From: an uncultured Lachnospiraceae bacterium
Lineage (GTDB): Bacteria; Bacillota; Clostridia; Lachnospirales; Lachnospiraceae
DNA: 48,121 nucleotides
Direction: 5' to 3'
Assembly (NCBI GenBank): GCA_910579805.1
Contig: CAJTWM010000028.1
Coordinates: 1-48,121, forward strand
This document shows, piece by piece, positions 1 to 7,059 of this stretch (positions within the stretch are counted from its first letter, which is position 1; every line of letters begins with the position of its first letter). The notes below the pieces were generated by a model. The model was not told where the DNA came from. It worked only from the letters and a program-made list of their open reading frames with translations, and did not search any database. The position numbers and the translations under genes were made by a program.

Positions 1-58
1 TTGGCTTTTTCCATTTTTTCTTCGGAATGCCGTGCCGCTGTTTACGCGGTGGACTTTT

Positions 59-88
59 ATATTAGCACACCGGATTCGTATTTGTCAA
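59..88 (-). promoter_or_regulatory. Sigma-A type promoter reading out of the left edge
   Basis: On the minus strand TTGACA (83-88) and TAATAT (59-64) are separated by 18 nt, close to the housekeeping consensus. Transcription would leave the window at the left. An ATG at 12-14 (minus) could start the next gene, but only four codons are visible and the Shine-Dalgarno match is weak, so no gene is called. Confidence 0.6.
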
Positions 89-129
89 CAGCTTTTTTCT
101 ATTCTTTTCTACATCTTTTGCGGCAAAAA

Positions 130-150
130 AATCTCTGCATAGATGAGATT
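130..150 (-). terminator. Intrinsic terminator after tRNA-Ser
   Basis: The minus strand shows AATCTC, a 9-nt loop, GAGATT, then a run of seven T. The 6-bp stem is AT-rich and weak, but it sits about 30 nt past the tRNA 3' end, where a terminator is expected. Confidence 0.55.
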
Positions 151-180
151 CCCTAAGCGCAACGCTTGATTAGAATAGAG

Positions 181-268
181 CGGAGAAAGAGGGATTTGAA
201 CCCTCGCGCCGCGTAAACGACCTACACCCTTAGCAGGGGCGCCTCTTCAGCCTCTTGAGTATTTCTCC
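181..268 (-). tRNA. tRNA-Ser(GCU)
   Basis: The minus strand folds as a class II tRNA of 88 nt. The acceptor arm is GGAGAAA paired with TTTCTCC, with discriminator G. The anticodon loop CTGCTAA gives anticodon GCT (reads AGC/AGU). There is a long variable arm, and the T arm contains GGTTCAAATCC. CCA is not encoded. The long variable arm and discriminator G are serine hallmarks. Confidence 0.95.
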
Positions 269-329
269 ATCGTCTGAACTTATCCTCTACCAATATTTTA
301 TTGGACGTCCTTTGCCTGACGCAAGTGTT

Positions 330-358
330 ATTATACATAACGTCAGCACTTTTGTCAA
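330..358 (-). promoter_or_regulatory. Perfect consensus promoter for tRNA-Ser
   Basis: The minus strand reads TTGACA (353-358), a 17-nt spacer, then TATAAT (330-335): a full match to the vegetative sigma-factor consensus. It begins directly after the fumarase beta stop codon (364) and fires about 55 nt upstream of the tRNA 5' end, so the tRNA has its own strong promoter. Confidence 0.9.
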
Positions 359-363
359 TCCAT

Positions 364-918
364 TTATTTTAAAGTACAAAATTCTTTTATCGCACTTTGA
401 TAAAGATCCCTTCCTTCCGCATCGATTACAACGATTACGGGGAAGTTTTCCACCTCTAATTTTCTAATAGCCTCTGTACCTAAATCATCATATGCAATTA
501 CTTCGGATGACTTAATCGACTGTGCCAGCAAAGCTCCGGCACCGCCTACCGCCGCAAAATACACCGCACCGTTTCTTATAATAGCTTCTTTTACAGAATC
601 AGAGCGTTTTCCCTTTCCAATCATTCCCTTTAGTCCCAAATCCAATAATGCAGGTGCATATTTATCCATTCGGCTTGCCGTGGTTGGCCCGGCAGATCCT
701 ATCGGTCTCCCGTCTCTCGCCGGAGACGGCCCCATATAATATATGATATTATTTTCTAAATCTAACGGAAGATTTTCTCCATGTTTTAACGCCTCATCCA
801 TCCTTTTATGTGCGGCATCTCTTGCCGTATATATCGTTCCGCTAATATATACATAGTCTCCGGCTTTTAATTCATTTATATCCTGAGCGCTTAAAGGCGC
901 TGCCATATGTCTCTCCAT
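364..918 (-). CDS. fumB: Fumarate hydratase class I, beta subunit
   Basis: This is the beta (C-terminal type) subunit of an oxygen-sensitive iron-sulfur fumarase, which with the alpha subunit encoded just upstream interconverts fumarate and malate in the cytoplasm. GTIYTARDAAHKRM at residues 27-40 and GPTTASRMDKYAP around 79-90 are typical of the Fe-S hydro-lyase beta domain, and 184 aa is a normal length. The start at 918 has GGAGAG 5 nt upstream and matches the usual N-terminus. The ATG four codons later also has GGAGAG in front, so it cannot be fully excluded. L-tartrate dehydratase beta subunits belong to the same family; fumarate is inferred from the partner and from general metabolism. 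The symbol follows subunit naming used in Clostridia, not E. coli FumB. Confidence 0.9.
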   Translation of the reverse strand: MERHMAAPLSAQDINELKAGDYVYISGTIYTARDAAHKRMDEALKHGENLPLDLENNIIYYMGPSPARDGRPIGSAGPTTASRMDKYAPALLDLGLKGMIGKGKRSDSVKEAIIRNGAVYFAAVGGAGALLAQSIKSSEVIAYDDLGTEAIRKLEVENFPVIVVIDAEGRDLYQSAIKEFCTLK

Positions 919-947
919 AACAACTCTCCATCCATTCTTCTTTATAA

Positions 948-1049
948 CCAGCGTAGTGTGTTATTGATATTTAGTAAAACTACATAATATATCCTTTCAT
1001 CCGTAAGGCGGATTTCTACGGCGTAACGATGGCTGTAACTAAAAAATTC
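948..1049. repeat. Intergenic repeat, copy A (pairs with 32238-32345)
   Basis: The gap between the fumarase subunits is filled by a sequence that recurs at 32238-32345. Shared blocks in order are ttgatatttag(t/c)aaaactac, ttcat(c/t)(c/g)(t/c)aaggc(g/a)gatttt-like, acggcg and ggct(g/a). By eye about three quarters of positions agree. Its right end abuts the alpha-subunit stop codon. Confidence 0.7.
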
Positions 1050-1892
1050 TTAAATCGTTCTTACAACATGGCGGTTCACATGGCAGCATATATTAACCGC
1101 GACCGGCAATCCTGCAATGTGTGTCGGATATGTATTAATATTGACAGCCAATGCCGTTGTTGTCCCTCCAAGGCCGCCGGGACCGATTCCTGTACTGTTA
1201 ATTAAGCTCAACATTTCCTCTTCCATTTGAGCTACATACGAAATATCTGAATGTAAACCAACAGGACGGGTTAAAGCCTGCTTAGCCATCAATGCGCACT
1301 TTTCAAAAGTTCCCCCTATGCCTACGCCTATAACCATCGGTGGACAGGCATTGGGTCCGGCCTCTTTCACCGCTGCCAAAATTGCTTCTTTTACACCTTC
1401 CATTCCGTCTGACGGCTTCAACATAAATATACGGCTCATGTTCTCGCTGCCAAATCCTTTGGGAGCAACCGTTATGCTGACCCGATCGCCGCTTACTATC
1501 TGATAATGTATGACCGCAGGCGTATTATCTTTTGTATTTTCTCTAATAAGGGGGTCACTTACTACCGATTTACGCAAATAGCCCTCCACATATCCCTGCC
1601 TTACTCCTTCATTTATTGCCGCTTCTAAATCTCCGCCTTCAAAATGGACCTCTTGACCGATCTCCATAAAAATAACTGTCATTCCAGTATCCTGACAAAT
1701 CGGTATCATTTTTTCTCCTGCAATTTTTAAATTATCCTGCAATTGACCAAGAATCTGCCTTCCCAGCGTTGCCTTTTCCGTTTCCATCGCATTTTTCATT
1801 GCGGTATCCATATCCGGTGAAAGAAAATGATTTGCCTCAATACACATTTCTTTGATACTTTTTATAATTTCTTCTACTTGAATTGTTCTCAA
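1050..1892 (-). CDS. fumA: Fumarate hydratase class I, alpha subunit
   Basis: This is the alpha (N-terminal type) subunit of the iron-sulfur fumarase. Cysteines that fit the three cluster ligands of the family occur in ICQDTG (Cys66), NACPP (Cys183) and NICCH (Cys269/270). The open frame extends upstream to 1994, but the TTG at 1890-1892 is the better start: AGGGGG lies 7 nt before it, and the protein then begins MRTIQVEEI, as relatives do, with the family length of 280 aa. The beta subunit follows 131 nt downstream, separated by a repeat element rather than the usual few bases. Cytoplasmic; likely part of a branched, anaerobic C4-dicarboxylate route. Confidence 0.9.
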   Translation of the reverse strand: MRTIQVEEIIKSIKEMCIEANHFLSPDMDTAMKNAMETEKATLGRQILGQLQDNLKIAGEKMIPICQDTGMTVIFMEIGQEVHFEGGDLEAAINEGVRQGYVEGYLRKSVVSDPLIRENTKDNTPAVIHYQIVSGDRVSITVAPKGFGSENMSRIFMLKPSDGMEGVKEAILAAVKEAGPNACPPMVIGVGIGGTFEKCALMAKQALTRPVGLHSDISYVAQMEEEMLSLINSTGIGPGGLGGTTTALAVNINTYPTHIAGLPVAVNICCHVNRHVVRTI

Positions 1893-2050
1893 TACTATAC
1901 CCCCTTGCGTATCTTGGGACACACCGATCAGCAGTCCTGACAGTAAAACTTTCTTTTTATGAATTCTTTCCCGCCAAAAATAAGTTCCTTTCAATATTCA
2001 GGAATGATATATTCACATTTCTTTTCTAATGATTCCTTATATATTAACCT

Positions 2051-2464
2051 TTATTGTTCTACGATCTGTTTTCTGACAGCCTCCAGTTCTTCCTGACTCG
2101 GTTCTTTTTTCTCCCATTCGATCTTTTGACGGTCCCCTTTATATCTAGGGATTAAATGCATATGAAAATGAAAGACTGTCTGCCCAGCCGTCTCCCCGCT
2201 ATTCTGCATAATGTTAAATCCGTCGCATCCCAGTTTTTCTTTCATCTCTGTCGCAAGTTTTTTCGCTAATACTATTACATCCGACGCTATATTTTCAGGC
2301 AATTCAAATAAATCTTTATAATGTTCCTTAGGAAGTATTAACGCATGCCCTTTGGTTGCCGGCGCCAGATCCAAAATCACCCGAAAATTTTCATCCTCAT
2401 AAATCGTTTTAGAAGGAATCTCTCCGTTTGCTATTTTACAAAAAATACAATCGCTATCTTTCAT
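2051..2464 (-). CDS. HIT family (HINT-type) nucleotide-binding protein
   Basis: This is a histidine-triad hydrolase or transferase of 137 aa. It contains the zinc-side motif CIFCKIANGEIP (residues 6-17) and the triad HFHMH (99-103) followed by LIPR. Members hydrolyse nucleoside phosphoramidates and related AMP conjugates; the real substrate here is unknown. It lies 158 nt upstream of the fumarase genes on the same strand and 81 nt after the flavodoxin-SCP2 gene. AAAGGGG lies about 11 nt before the ATG. Confidence 0.9.
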   Translation of the reverse strand: MKDSDCIFCKIANGEIPSKTIYEDENFRVILDLAPATKGHALILPKEHYKDLFELPENIASDVIVLAKKLATEMKEKLGCDGFNIMQNSGETAGQTVFHFHMHLIPRYKGDRQKIEWEKKEPSQEELEAVRKQIVEQ

Positions 2465-2545
2465 CTCAACTATACCCCTTTCAACTTCTCAATCTTATCG
2501 GCCATGGTGTTGGCATCAAACGTTGGAAACAACCAGTAAAACTGA

Positions 2546-3559
2546 TTATAAATTTAATTCTCCCGCTTTCGAAAACACAAAGATTTGATCCAACGCCCTT
2601 AATATTTTAAAATCACCTTTTAATTTCATCTCACCGGACATAAAAGCTCTTTGAAATGTCATTCTTGAAGCTATGATATCCTGCATAGTCTCTTTTGTAA
2701 TCTGCAGTTCAACTTCCGGTTTTTCTACCGTACCATAAAAGCATTTAAGTTCTCCATTATTTACTTGAACAATAAGCGGCTTTTTTTTACCTTCGATCAC
2801 AAATTTATAAGTAACCTTTAAGCCTGACTGTGGTACGAAATGGCTTTCTAAATCCGGAACAAACTCTAATCCGTCATCTGTTTCTTTTGTTTCCATCAAA
2901 TCTTTAAATATACTTGCTAATTCTTGAATATCTTCCTTTTGACGTTTTACATATCTGTCATCAGCCGCATATTGAGACAACTGCTCGGATTCCTGAGGCG
3001 TTAAATCAATATTTTTTGTTATGGCTATCTTTTGTTTTACCGCCTGATTGCTCGCTGGAAAATTCGGCAGTTTTTGATGAATAGTACGATACATACTTTC
3101 GGCCTTTTTTTCAATGAGTTTTGAATAATCCTCATTCATTTCTAAAGTCACCGTATCCGCAATATAACCGCAGATCCCGCTGCATGGCAATCCCCCAAGA
3201 ATTTCCCATGCAGTAGCAAGATTTAATTTTCCCTCACGCTCACCATAGGTAGTTGACATAACGACAGGACACATATAAAGTTTACTAATTTTTTCCTTGT
3301 CTGCGTATAACCAGCATGCGTCTAAAAATTGCTGCATATATCCGCCAATCCCATACCATTCTATGGTTGTTGCAAGGACAAGTCCGTCGATGTCTTTTAA
3401 TGTCAGGGGCAGTGTGGTGATTTCATTCTTCTTCTCATATAAATTGTAACGTTCCACCGTTACATTCAGCTCTTCAAGTACCTCCTGCATTTTATTAATA
3501 ACATAAAGCGTAGGATCATCAAGCATTCCCCTTCCACCATAATAAATATTAATTTTCAT
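2546..3559 (-). CDS. Flavodoxin-like NAD(P)H reductase fused to an SCP2 domain
   Basis: The first ~190 residues resemble NAD(P)H-dependent FMN reductases (flavodoxin fold): MKINIYYGG start, ATTIEWYGIGGYMQQFLDA near residue 70 and MSTTYGEREGK. Residues ~240-337 resemble the SCP2 sterol/lipid-carrier domain (KVTYKFVIEGKKKPLIVQVNN through FQRAFMSGEMKLKGD). A redox or lipid-linked role is plausible but unproven. The frame has an ATG 12 nt upstream, but that ATG contains the ribosome-binding site (ATGAGGAAACGC), so translation most likely starts at 3559, 337 aa. The leader 3571-3650 is a hairpin-rich element that resembles the flagellin leader. Confidence 0.8.
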   Translation of the reverse strand: MKINIYYGGRGMLDDPTLYVINKMQEVLEELNVTVERYNLYEKKNEITTLPLTLKDIDGLVLATTIEWYGIGGYMQQFLDACWLYADKEKISKLYMCPVVMSTTYGEREGKLNLATAWEILGGLPCSGICGYIADTVTLEMNEDYSKLIEKKAESMYRTIHQKLPNFPASNQAVKQKIAITKNIDLTPQESEQLSQYAADDRYVKRQKEDIQELASIFKDLMETKETDDGLEFVPDLESHFVPQSGLKVTYKFVIEGKKKPLIVQVNNGELKCFYGTVEKPEVELQITKETMQDIIASRMTFQRAFMSGEMKLKGDFKILRALDQIFVFSKAGELNL

Positions 3560-3570
3560 GCGTTTCCTCA

Positions 3571-3650
3571 TTTCTACGCGGCTTTATTGTACGGATCCAT
3601 ATATGGACCACAAGTTTGCGGATGCCCCGCAGACACAAACTTGTGATTAC
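3571..3650 (-). repeat. SD-carrying hairpin leader, copy 1 (like flagellin leader)
   Basis: On the minus strand a CACAAGTTTG / CAAACTTGTG stem encloses a GCGG-CCGC inner stem. Then come the palindrome TCCATATATGGA, a linker containing TACAATAAAGCCGCG, and AGAAATGAGGAAA directly before the start codon. The hairpin with CCGCAAA, the AAAGCCG block and the AGAAATGAGGAAA box recur in the same order before flagellin (17365-17428). Confidence 0.6.
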
Positions 3651-3675
3651 AGATTTCTGATTTTTGCTTTCCCAT

Positions 3676-3697
3676 CATGCCGCTTTGCGGCGCAAAC
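3676..3697. repeat. Short palindromic repeat, copy 1 (pairs with 9643-9664)
   Basis: A gccgc-tt-tgcggc hairpin embedded in a 22-nt block is repeated with a single difference at 9643-9664. Both sit in intergenic spacers on the same strand. The similarity continues weakly to the left (tttcccat versus ttttctgt). Confidence 0.6.
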
Positions 3698-3708
3698 AAT
3701 CCTAAACC

Positions 3709-4338
3709 CTAGAGTGTGTCGGAAAAATGTATGGTTTTCGCATTCCCTTCACGTTTCCTCCTTGCTGATACAATAACCGCTATTAGTATTCCTATAATCA
3801 ATCCGCCTATGTGCGCGGCATTATTAATATTATCTACAACCAATCCATTATAAACAGATAATAAAAGCATAACTACAACGCCTTGCCATTTGATCTGTTC
3901 CAACCTCCCTTTATGAAAAAGGACAATAACCAACAGCGCTCCCGTCAGTCCAAAGACAGCTCCGCTTGCCCCCACAGAATAGCTATATCGCTCAATTTTT
4001 AACTCCCATAAAGCGGAAATGATATTTCCCCCGATCCCCGAAAAAATATAGACGACAAAATAGCCTACATGCCCTATATACTTTTCCACTATTCTGCCTA
4101 TAAAAAACAATAATATCATGTTATTGAAAAGATGGTCGATATCATAATGTAAAAAAACAGCGCTGAGCAGTCTGTAATATTCCTTTTTCGTCACAACATC
4201 CCAAACAAAAAAAGCACCTATATTATATAACAGTTCTCCGGTAATTGTACATATCAGAAATATTATAATATTAAGAATCACGAATAAAACTGTAAAATAA
4301 TACTGTGATATCTCTTTTCGTATCTTTTTATGATCCAT
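3709..4338 (-). CDS. Rhomboid family intramembrane serine protease
   Basis: This is a membrane-embedded serine protease of 209 aa with about six hydrophobic segments. The catalytic serine is in GASGAVFG (Ser125) and the histidine in AAHIGGLIIG (His176). HLFNN at 69-73 supplies the conserved histidine and the oxyanion-side asparagine. Substrates of bacterial rhomboids are mostly unknown. GGAGG lies 8 nt before the ATG. It follows the FHA gene by 47 nt on the same strand and may be co-transcribed with the tail of the Tad operon, but that is inference. Confidence 0.9.
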   Translation of the reverse strand: MDHKKIRKEISQYYFTVLFVILNIIIFLICTITGELLYNIGAFFVWDVVTKKEYYRLLSAVFLHYDIDHLFNNMILLFFIGRIVEKYIGHVGYFVVYIFSGIGGNIISALWELKIERYSYSVGASGAVFGLTGALLVIVLFHKGRLEQIKWQGVVVMLLLSVYNGLVVDNINNAAHIGGLIIGILIAVIVSARRKREGNAKTIHFSDTL

Positions 4339-4385
4339 TCAGCAACCTCCGAATGAATCAAGCGTATCATTAATACCATCCTATG

Positions 4386-5837
4386 TCAACGATAGTGAAA
4401 TCTAATTTTTCCAAAGGTAAGTTCATCTCCCTCTTCCACTAAAACTTTTTGGTTTGCAGGAATGCGGAACCCGTTTTTACAAGTACCGTTTGTAGAATTT
4501 AAATCCATAATATAAATCTCTTTTTTCTCTTGGTAAAATCTTGCATGAATCCGGCTTATGGAATTATCCTTCAAAATAAAATCCGCCTCTTCTTTTAGTT
4601 TCCCGATCGTAAATGGAAATTTATTCATTTGAATGATTGTCTTTCCATATTTCCCCTGTCCATATAATACATTTTCAGTCTCCGGCTCCAAAAAAACTGT
4701 TTCCCCGTAAAAATCTTTTCCTTCCTCATAGCCGTCATAGTTTTCTGTTTCCTCTTCTTGCTTTATCTCATACCTTTCCCCTCTTATTTTAGGAAATCCT
4801 AAAACTTCCTTTTCTATGACTTCCTCTTTTTTCTTCGTCCCTTTCGTTCCATTTAAGACGCTGTCAAAGCCCTCCTCTTTTTTGTCGTTTCCCTTATCCG
4901 GTATTTCCTTATCCCTTTTTCTTCGATTCCACACCTTATAACATGTATGTAGAAAAAAAGCTGCCAGATCTACTGCCATTCCCGCCAATATCATCGTTTC
5001 TTTTTCATAAGTCAAACGAACTGAAATTTTTATGCAGAGCAAAATTGTAAAAATGATTACCAAAAGACTGGAAAATAAAATCTCCCCCCATTTTGTTTTT
5101 TCTGTTTTATCGTCCTCATTCGAAAAATCTTCCCATTCAACAACATCGTCAATTTGTGTCTGGCCCTGATTTTTTACAATCTTTTTCTCGTTCTGTTTTT
5201 CCTCATTGCCCTCCCATATTGAATCTTCCCGCTCTGACGGGAAACTGCTTACCATGTTCTCTTCCCCATTTTTTTCCGTTTTCTTTTTTATATGCTCTTG
5301 CTCCTCAAACAACTCCCATATCTTCTTTGTTGAAATATGTCCGTGTCTAGACAGATCGTATAATCGATACGATATCTGCACTGCTTTTATATCCTTATGG
5401 TCGATCCTTTTCACAATATATTCCATAAAATTTGCGTAAGTATCTTCTTCTATAGCTTTATTGGGGAGAAACATAAAACCGGTTTCCCCTGTTTCAACAT
5501 TTTGAAAGATATACTTTTCATTAAATACAATATGTTCTAAGTCCAATAAATATTTTTCCAGTTCCTTCCCTAATACGCATAGCTGAAAAAATAAATTTTT
5601 CAATGCATCATAATTTATTTCCTTCATTTCATATCTGCTTTGCAATGTCTGCTTAGATTGTACTTCAAAATATAAATAAGTATCGCCGTTGATCATCCTC
5701 ATACGGCATGGGAGCAGTCCCTTTATTGTATTTTCCATTATCATTCTGTAAGAATAGGACGTTTTTCCTTCCTCTCCATAGTTGATCCGTAAATAATTAA
5801 AATTTCCGTCGCTTATATACTCAGTCTGCTTCACCAT
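4386..5837 (-). CDS. DUF6382/FHA-domain membrane protein of the Tad locus
   Basis: 483 aa. The N-terminal ~190 residues resemble the domain now called DUF6382. A charged linker follows, then one or two hydrophobic segments (about 252-292), another charged linker, and a C-terminal FHA domain (409-483) with SRIHARF and DLNSTNGT, the phosphothreonine-binding signature. FHA proteins read Ser/Thr phosphorylation, so the gene may couple pilus assembly to a kinase. No kinase is in the window. It is the last gene of the leftward Tad gene run, 42 nt after tadE. AGAGGG lies about 12 nt before the ATG, so the start is only moderately sure. Confidence 0.8.
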   Translation of the reverse strand: MVKQTEYISDGNFNYLRINYGEEGKTSYSYRMIMENTIKGLLPCRMRMINGDTYLYFEVQSKQTLQSRYEMKEINYDALKNLFFQLCVLGKELEKYLLDLEHIVFNEKYIFQNVETGETGFMFLPNKAIEEDTYANFMEYIVKRIDHKDIKAVQISYRLYDLSRHGHISTKKIWELFEEQEHIKKKTEKNGEENMVSSFPSEREDSIWEGNEEKQNEKKIVKNQGQTQIDDVVEWEDFSNEDDKTEKTKWGEILFSSLLVIIFTILLCIKISVRLTYEKETMILAGMAVDLAAFFLHTCYKVWNRRKRDKEIPDKGNDKKEEGFDSVLNGTKGTKKKEEVIEKEVLGFPKIRGERYEIKQEEETENYDGYEEGKDFYGETVFLEPETENVLYGQGKYGKTIIQMNKFPFTIGKLKEEADFILKDNSISRIHARFYQEKKEIYIMDLNSTNGTCKNGFRIPANQKVLVEEGDELTFGKIRFHYR

Positions 5838-5879
5838 GATAAATAGCTACACCCTCTTTCGTTCCCCTTCTACTGCCCT

Positions 5880-6347
5880 TTATCTTCTTTTATTGGCCTC
5901 CACTGCTTTTTCTACCTTTCTGCAAACTCTTATAAATGTTATCGGATTTGTCCGATCCACAGTTTTTTTCTCATTTATGATCCATTGTTTCTTTATCAGT
6001 TTTCCATTTCCCCAAGTTAAAACATAAACGGGAATCTGCATTTCACATTCAAATTCTACGGAAAGTTTATTTCCCTTTACCCGTGCCTGTCTGTCGATTT
6101 GAGACACGGCATAATACTTCGGCATGCCTCCTCTACTCTGCCGTAATGTATAATCCACTACCTCTTCGTTTGTCAAATCTTGTCTTAAACTGCCCCGTAA
6201 TCCGGCCGTATATACATCATGAAGAAGTAATACCCGGTTGCACATATATAACCCCAAATAGCACAAAAGCGCTATAACGCAAATGAATACAGGCATTAAA
6301 AATGCCGCCTCAATTGTAAAATATCCGCCTAATTTCTTATTTTTCAC
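5880..6347 (-). CDS. tadE: TadE-like pseudopilin / pilus assembly protein
   Basis: 155 aa with a basic tip, then GGYFTIEAAFLMPVF and one transmembrane helix (about residues 8-30), and a small extracytoplasmic domain. This is the TadE minor pseudopilin plan, with a Glu after the putative peptidase site. Such proteins are processed by the Tad prepilin peptidase and help build the Flp pilus. The frame is open 12 codons further upstream, but that part is the repeat element (MNACKSRQMGV). The GTG at 6345-6347 has GGGAG from the repeat at the right distance and gives a normal N-terminus. Confidence 0.8.
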   Translation of the reverse strand: MKNKKLGGYFTIEAAFLMPVFICVIALLCYLGLYMCNRVLLLHDVYTAGLRGSLRQDLTNEEVVDYTLRQSRGGMPKYYAVSQIDRQARVKGNKLSVEFECEMQIPVYVLTWGNGKLIKKQWIINEKKTVDRTNPITFIRVCRKVEKAVEANKRR

Positions 6348-6392
6348 GCTAACTCCCATCTGCCTGCTTTTGCAGGCATTCAAATCAGAATT
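6348..6392 (-). repeat. SD-carrying palindromic repeat, copy 1 (tadE leader)
   Basis: On the minus strand this is TGCCTGCAAAAGCAGGCA (stem TGCCTGC / GCAGGCA) followed by GATGGGAGTTAGC and then the GTG start of tadE. GGGAG from the repeat is the only Shine-Dalgarno sequence for this gene. The same unit recurs at 6909-7053 and 40660-40753, with decayed copies at 30631-30655 and 46831-46866. Confidence 0.8.
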
Positions 6393-6476
6393 CTTGACAA
6401 CAAAACCCTGCTTTTAAATTTTATTGTACAAAAGTTGACTTTCAAACCATTTTTTCTTCGGTTTCCTTTACTCTAT

Positions 6477-6905
6477 TCAATTTTGTACGCATAGCATAAC
6501 TACGTATACCGCAGTCAGAAACGGTATGAACGGTATTTTATATCGTTTGTCAACCTTTTTAATGACCAGCATTCCCAATGAAAAAACTCCTGCCAGTGCA
6601 AGCGCGCCTGCCAGTACGATCACACTGTTTCCTGCACCTGTCAGACACCCTATTTCCGCTAAGACTATGCCGTCGCCGTAGCCGATACTCTGTTCCGTAA
6701 TTTTGGCCAGTAGTAAAAGTATAATTCCCGGCGCACTTCCAGCCGCCACATGATACCACTTATGGCCCTCGCAAACCATACTGCCGATCAATGCAATGGC
6801 TCCAAGCAATAAAAACACCCATATCGGAATTTCTTTTTTCTTTATATCTACTGCTGCACAAATGATCATGACTGCTGCCAGTAATATATGAACTCCCATT
6901 TCCAC
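6477..6905 (-). CDS. tadV: Prepilin peptidase (A24, TadV/CpaA type), second copy
   Basis: This is a membrane aspartyl protease that cleaves leader peptides of pilins. About 143 aa with several hydrophobic segments. The two catalytic aspartates are in VDIKKKEIP (Asp20) and GYGDG (Asp78). Relatives are 140-170 aa. The GTG at 6903-6905 is chosen because GGGAGTT of the repeat lies 3 nt before it, as at tadE; the ATG two codons later (AAGGTG in front) is an alternative. The Tad operon also encodes a second A24 peptidase at 14364-14885. Confidence 0.85.
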   Translation of the reverse strand: MEMGVHILLAAVMIICAAVDIKKKEIPIWVFLLLGAIALIGSMVCEGHKWYHVAAGSAPGIILLLLAKITEQSIGYGDGIVLAEIGCLTGAGNSVIVLAGALALAGVFSLGMLVIKKVDKRYKIPFIPFLTAVYVVMLCVQN

Positions 6906-6908
6906 CTT

Positions 6909-7053
6909 AACTCCCATCTGCCTGCTTCAGCAGGCATACAAATCAGGATTGTGAAATTAAAAATTTCACATCAACTCCCATCTGCCCGCTTCAGCGGGCA
7001 TACCAATCAGGACCGTGAAATTTCATATTTCACGCTAATTCCCATCCGCCCAT
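6909..7053 (-). repeat. SD-carrying palindromic repeat, tandem array of ~2.3 units
   Basis: Two full units (6909-6969 and 6971-7034) and a truncated third (7035-7053) lie head to tail. Each unit has aactccc, a tgcc(t/c)gc-ttca-gc(a/g)ggca hairpin, the link tac(a/c)aatcagga, and a second hairpin gtgaaat-aaaaa-atttcac (unit 1) or gtgaaat-ttcat-atttcac (unit 2). The unit next to the prepilin peptidase supplies its Shine-Dalgarno sequence. The truncated unit ends at the stop codon of the upstream gene (7060). Confidence 0.85.
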
Positions 7054-7059
7054 ATCTTA

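Noticed and set aside
1..14. Partial gene at the left edge (minus strand ATG at 12-14)
   Set aside because: Only four codons are visible with a weak SD. The promoter at 59-88 supports something being transcribed there, but identity cannot be judged.
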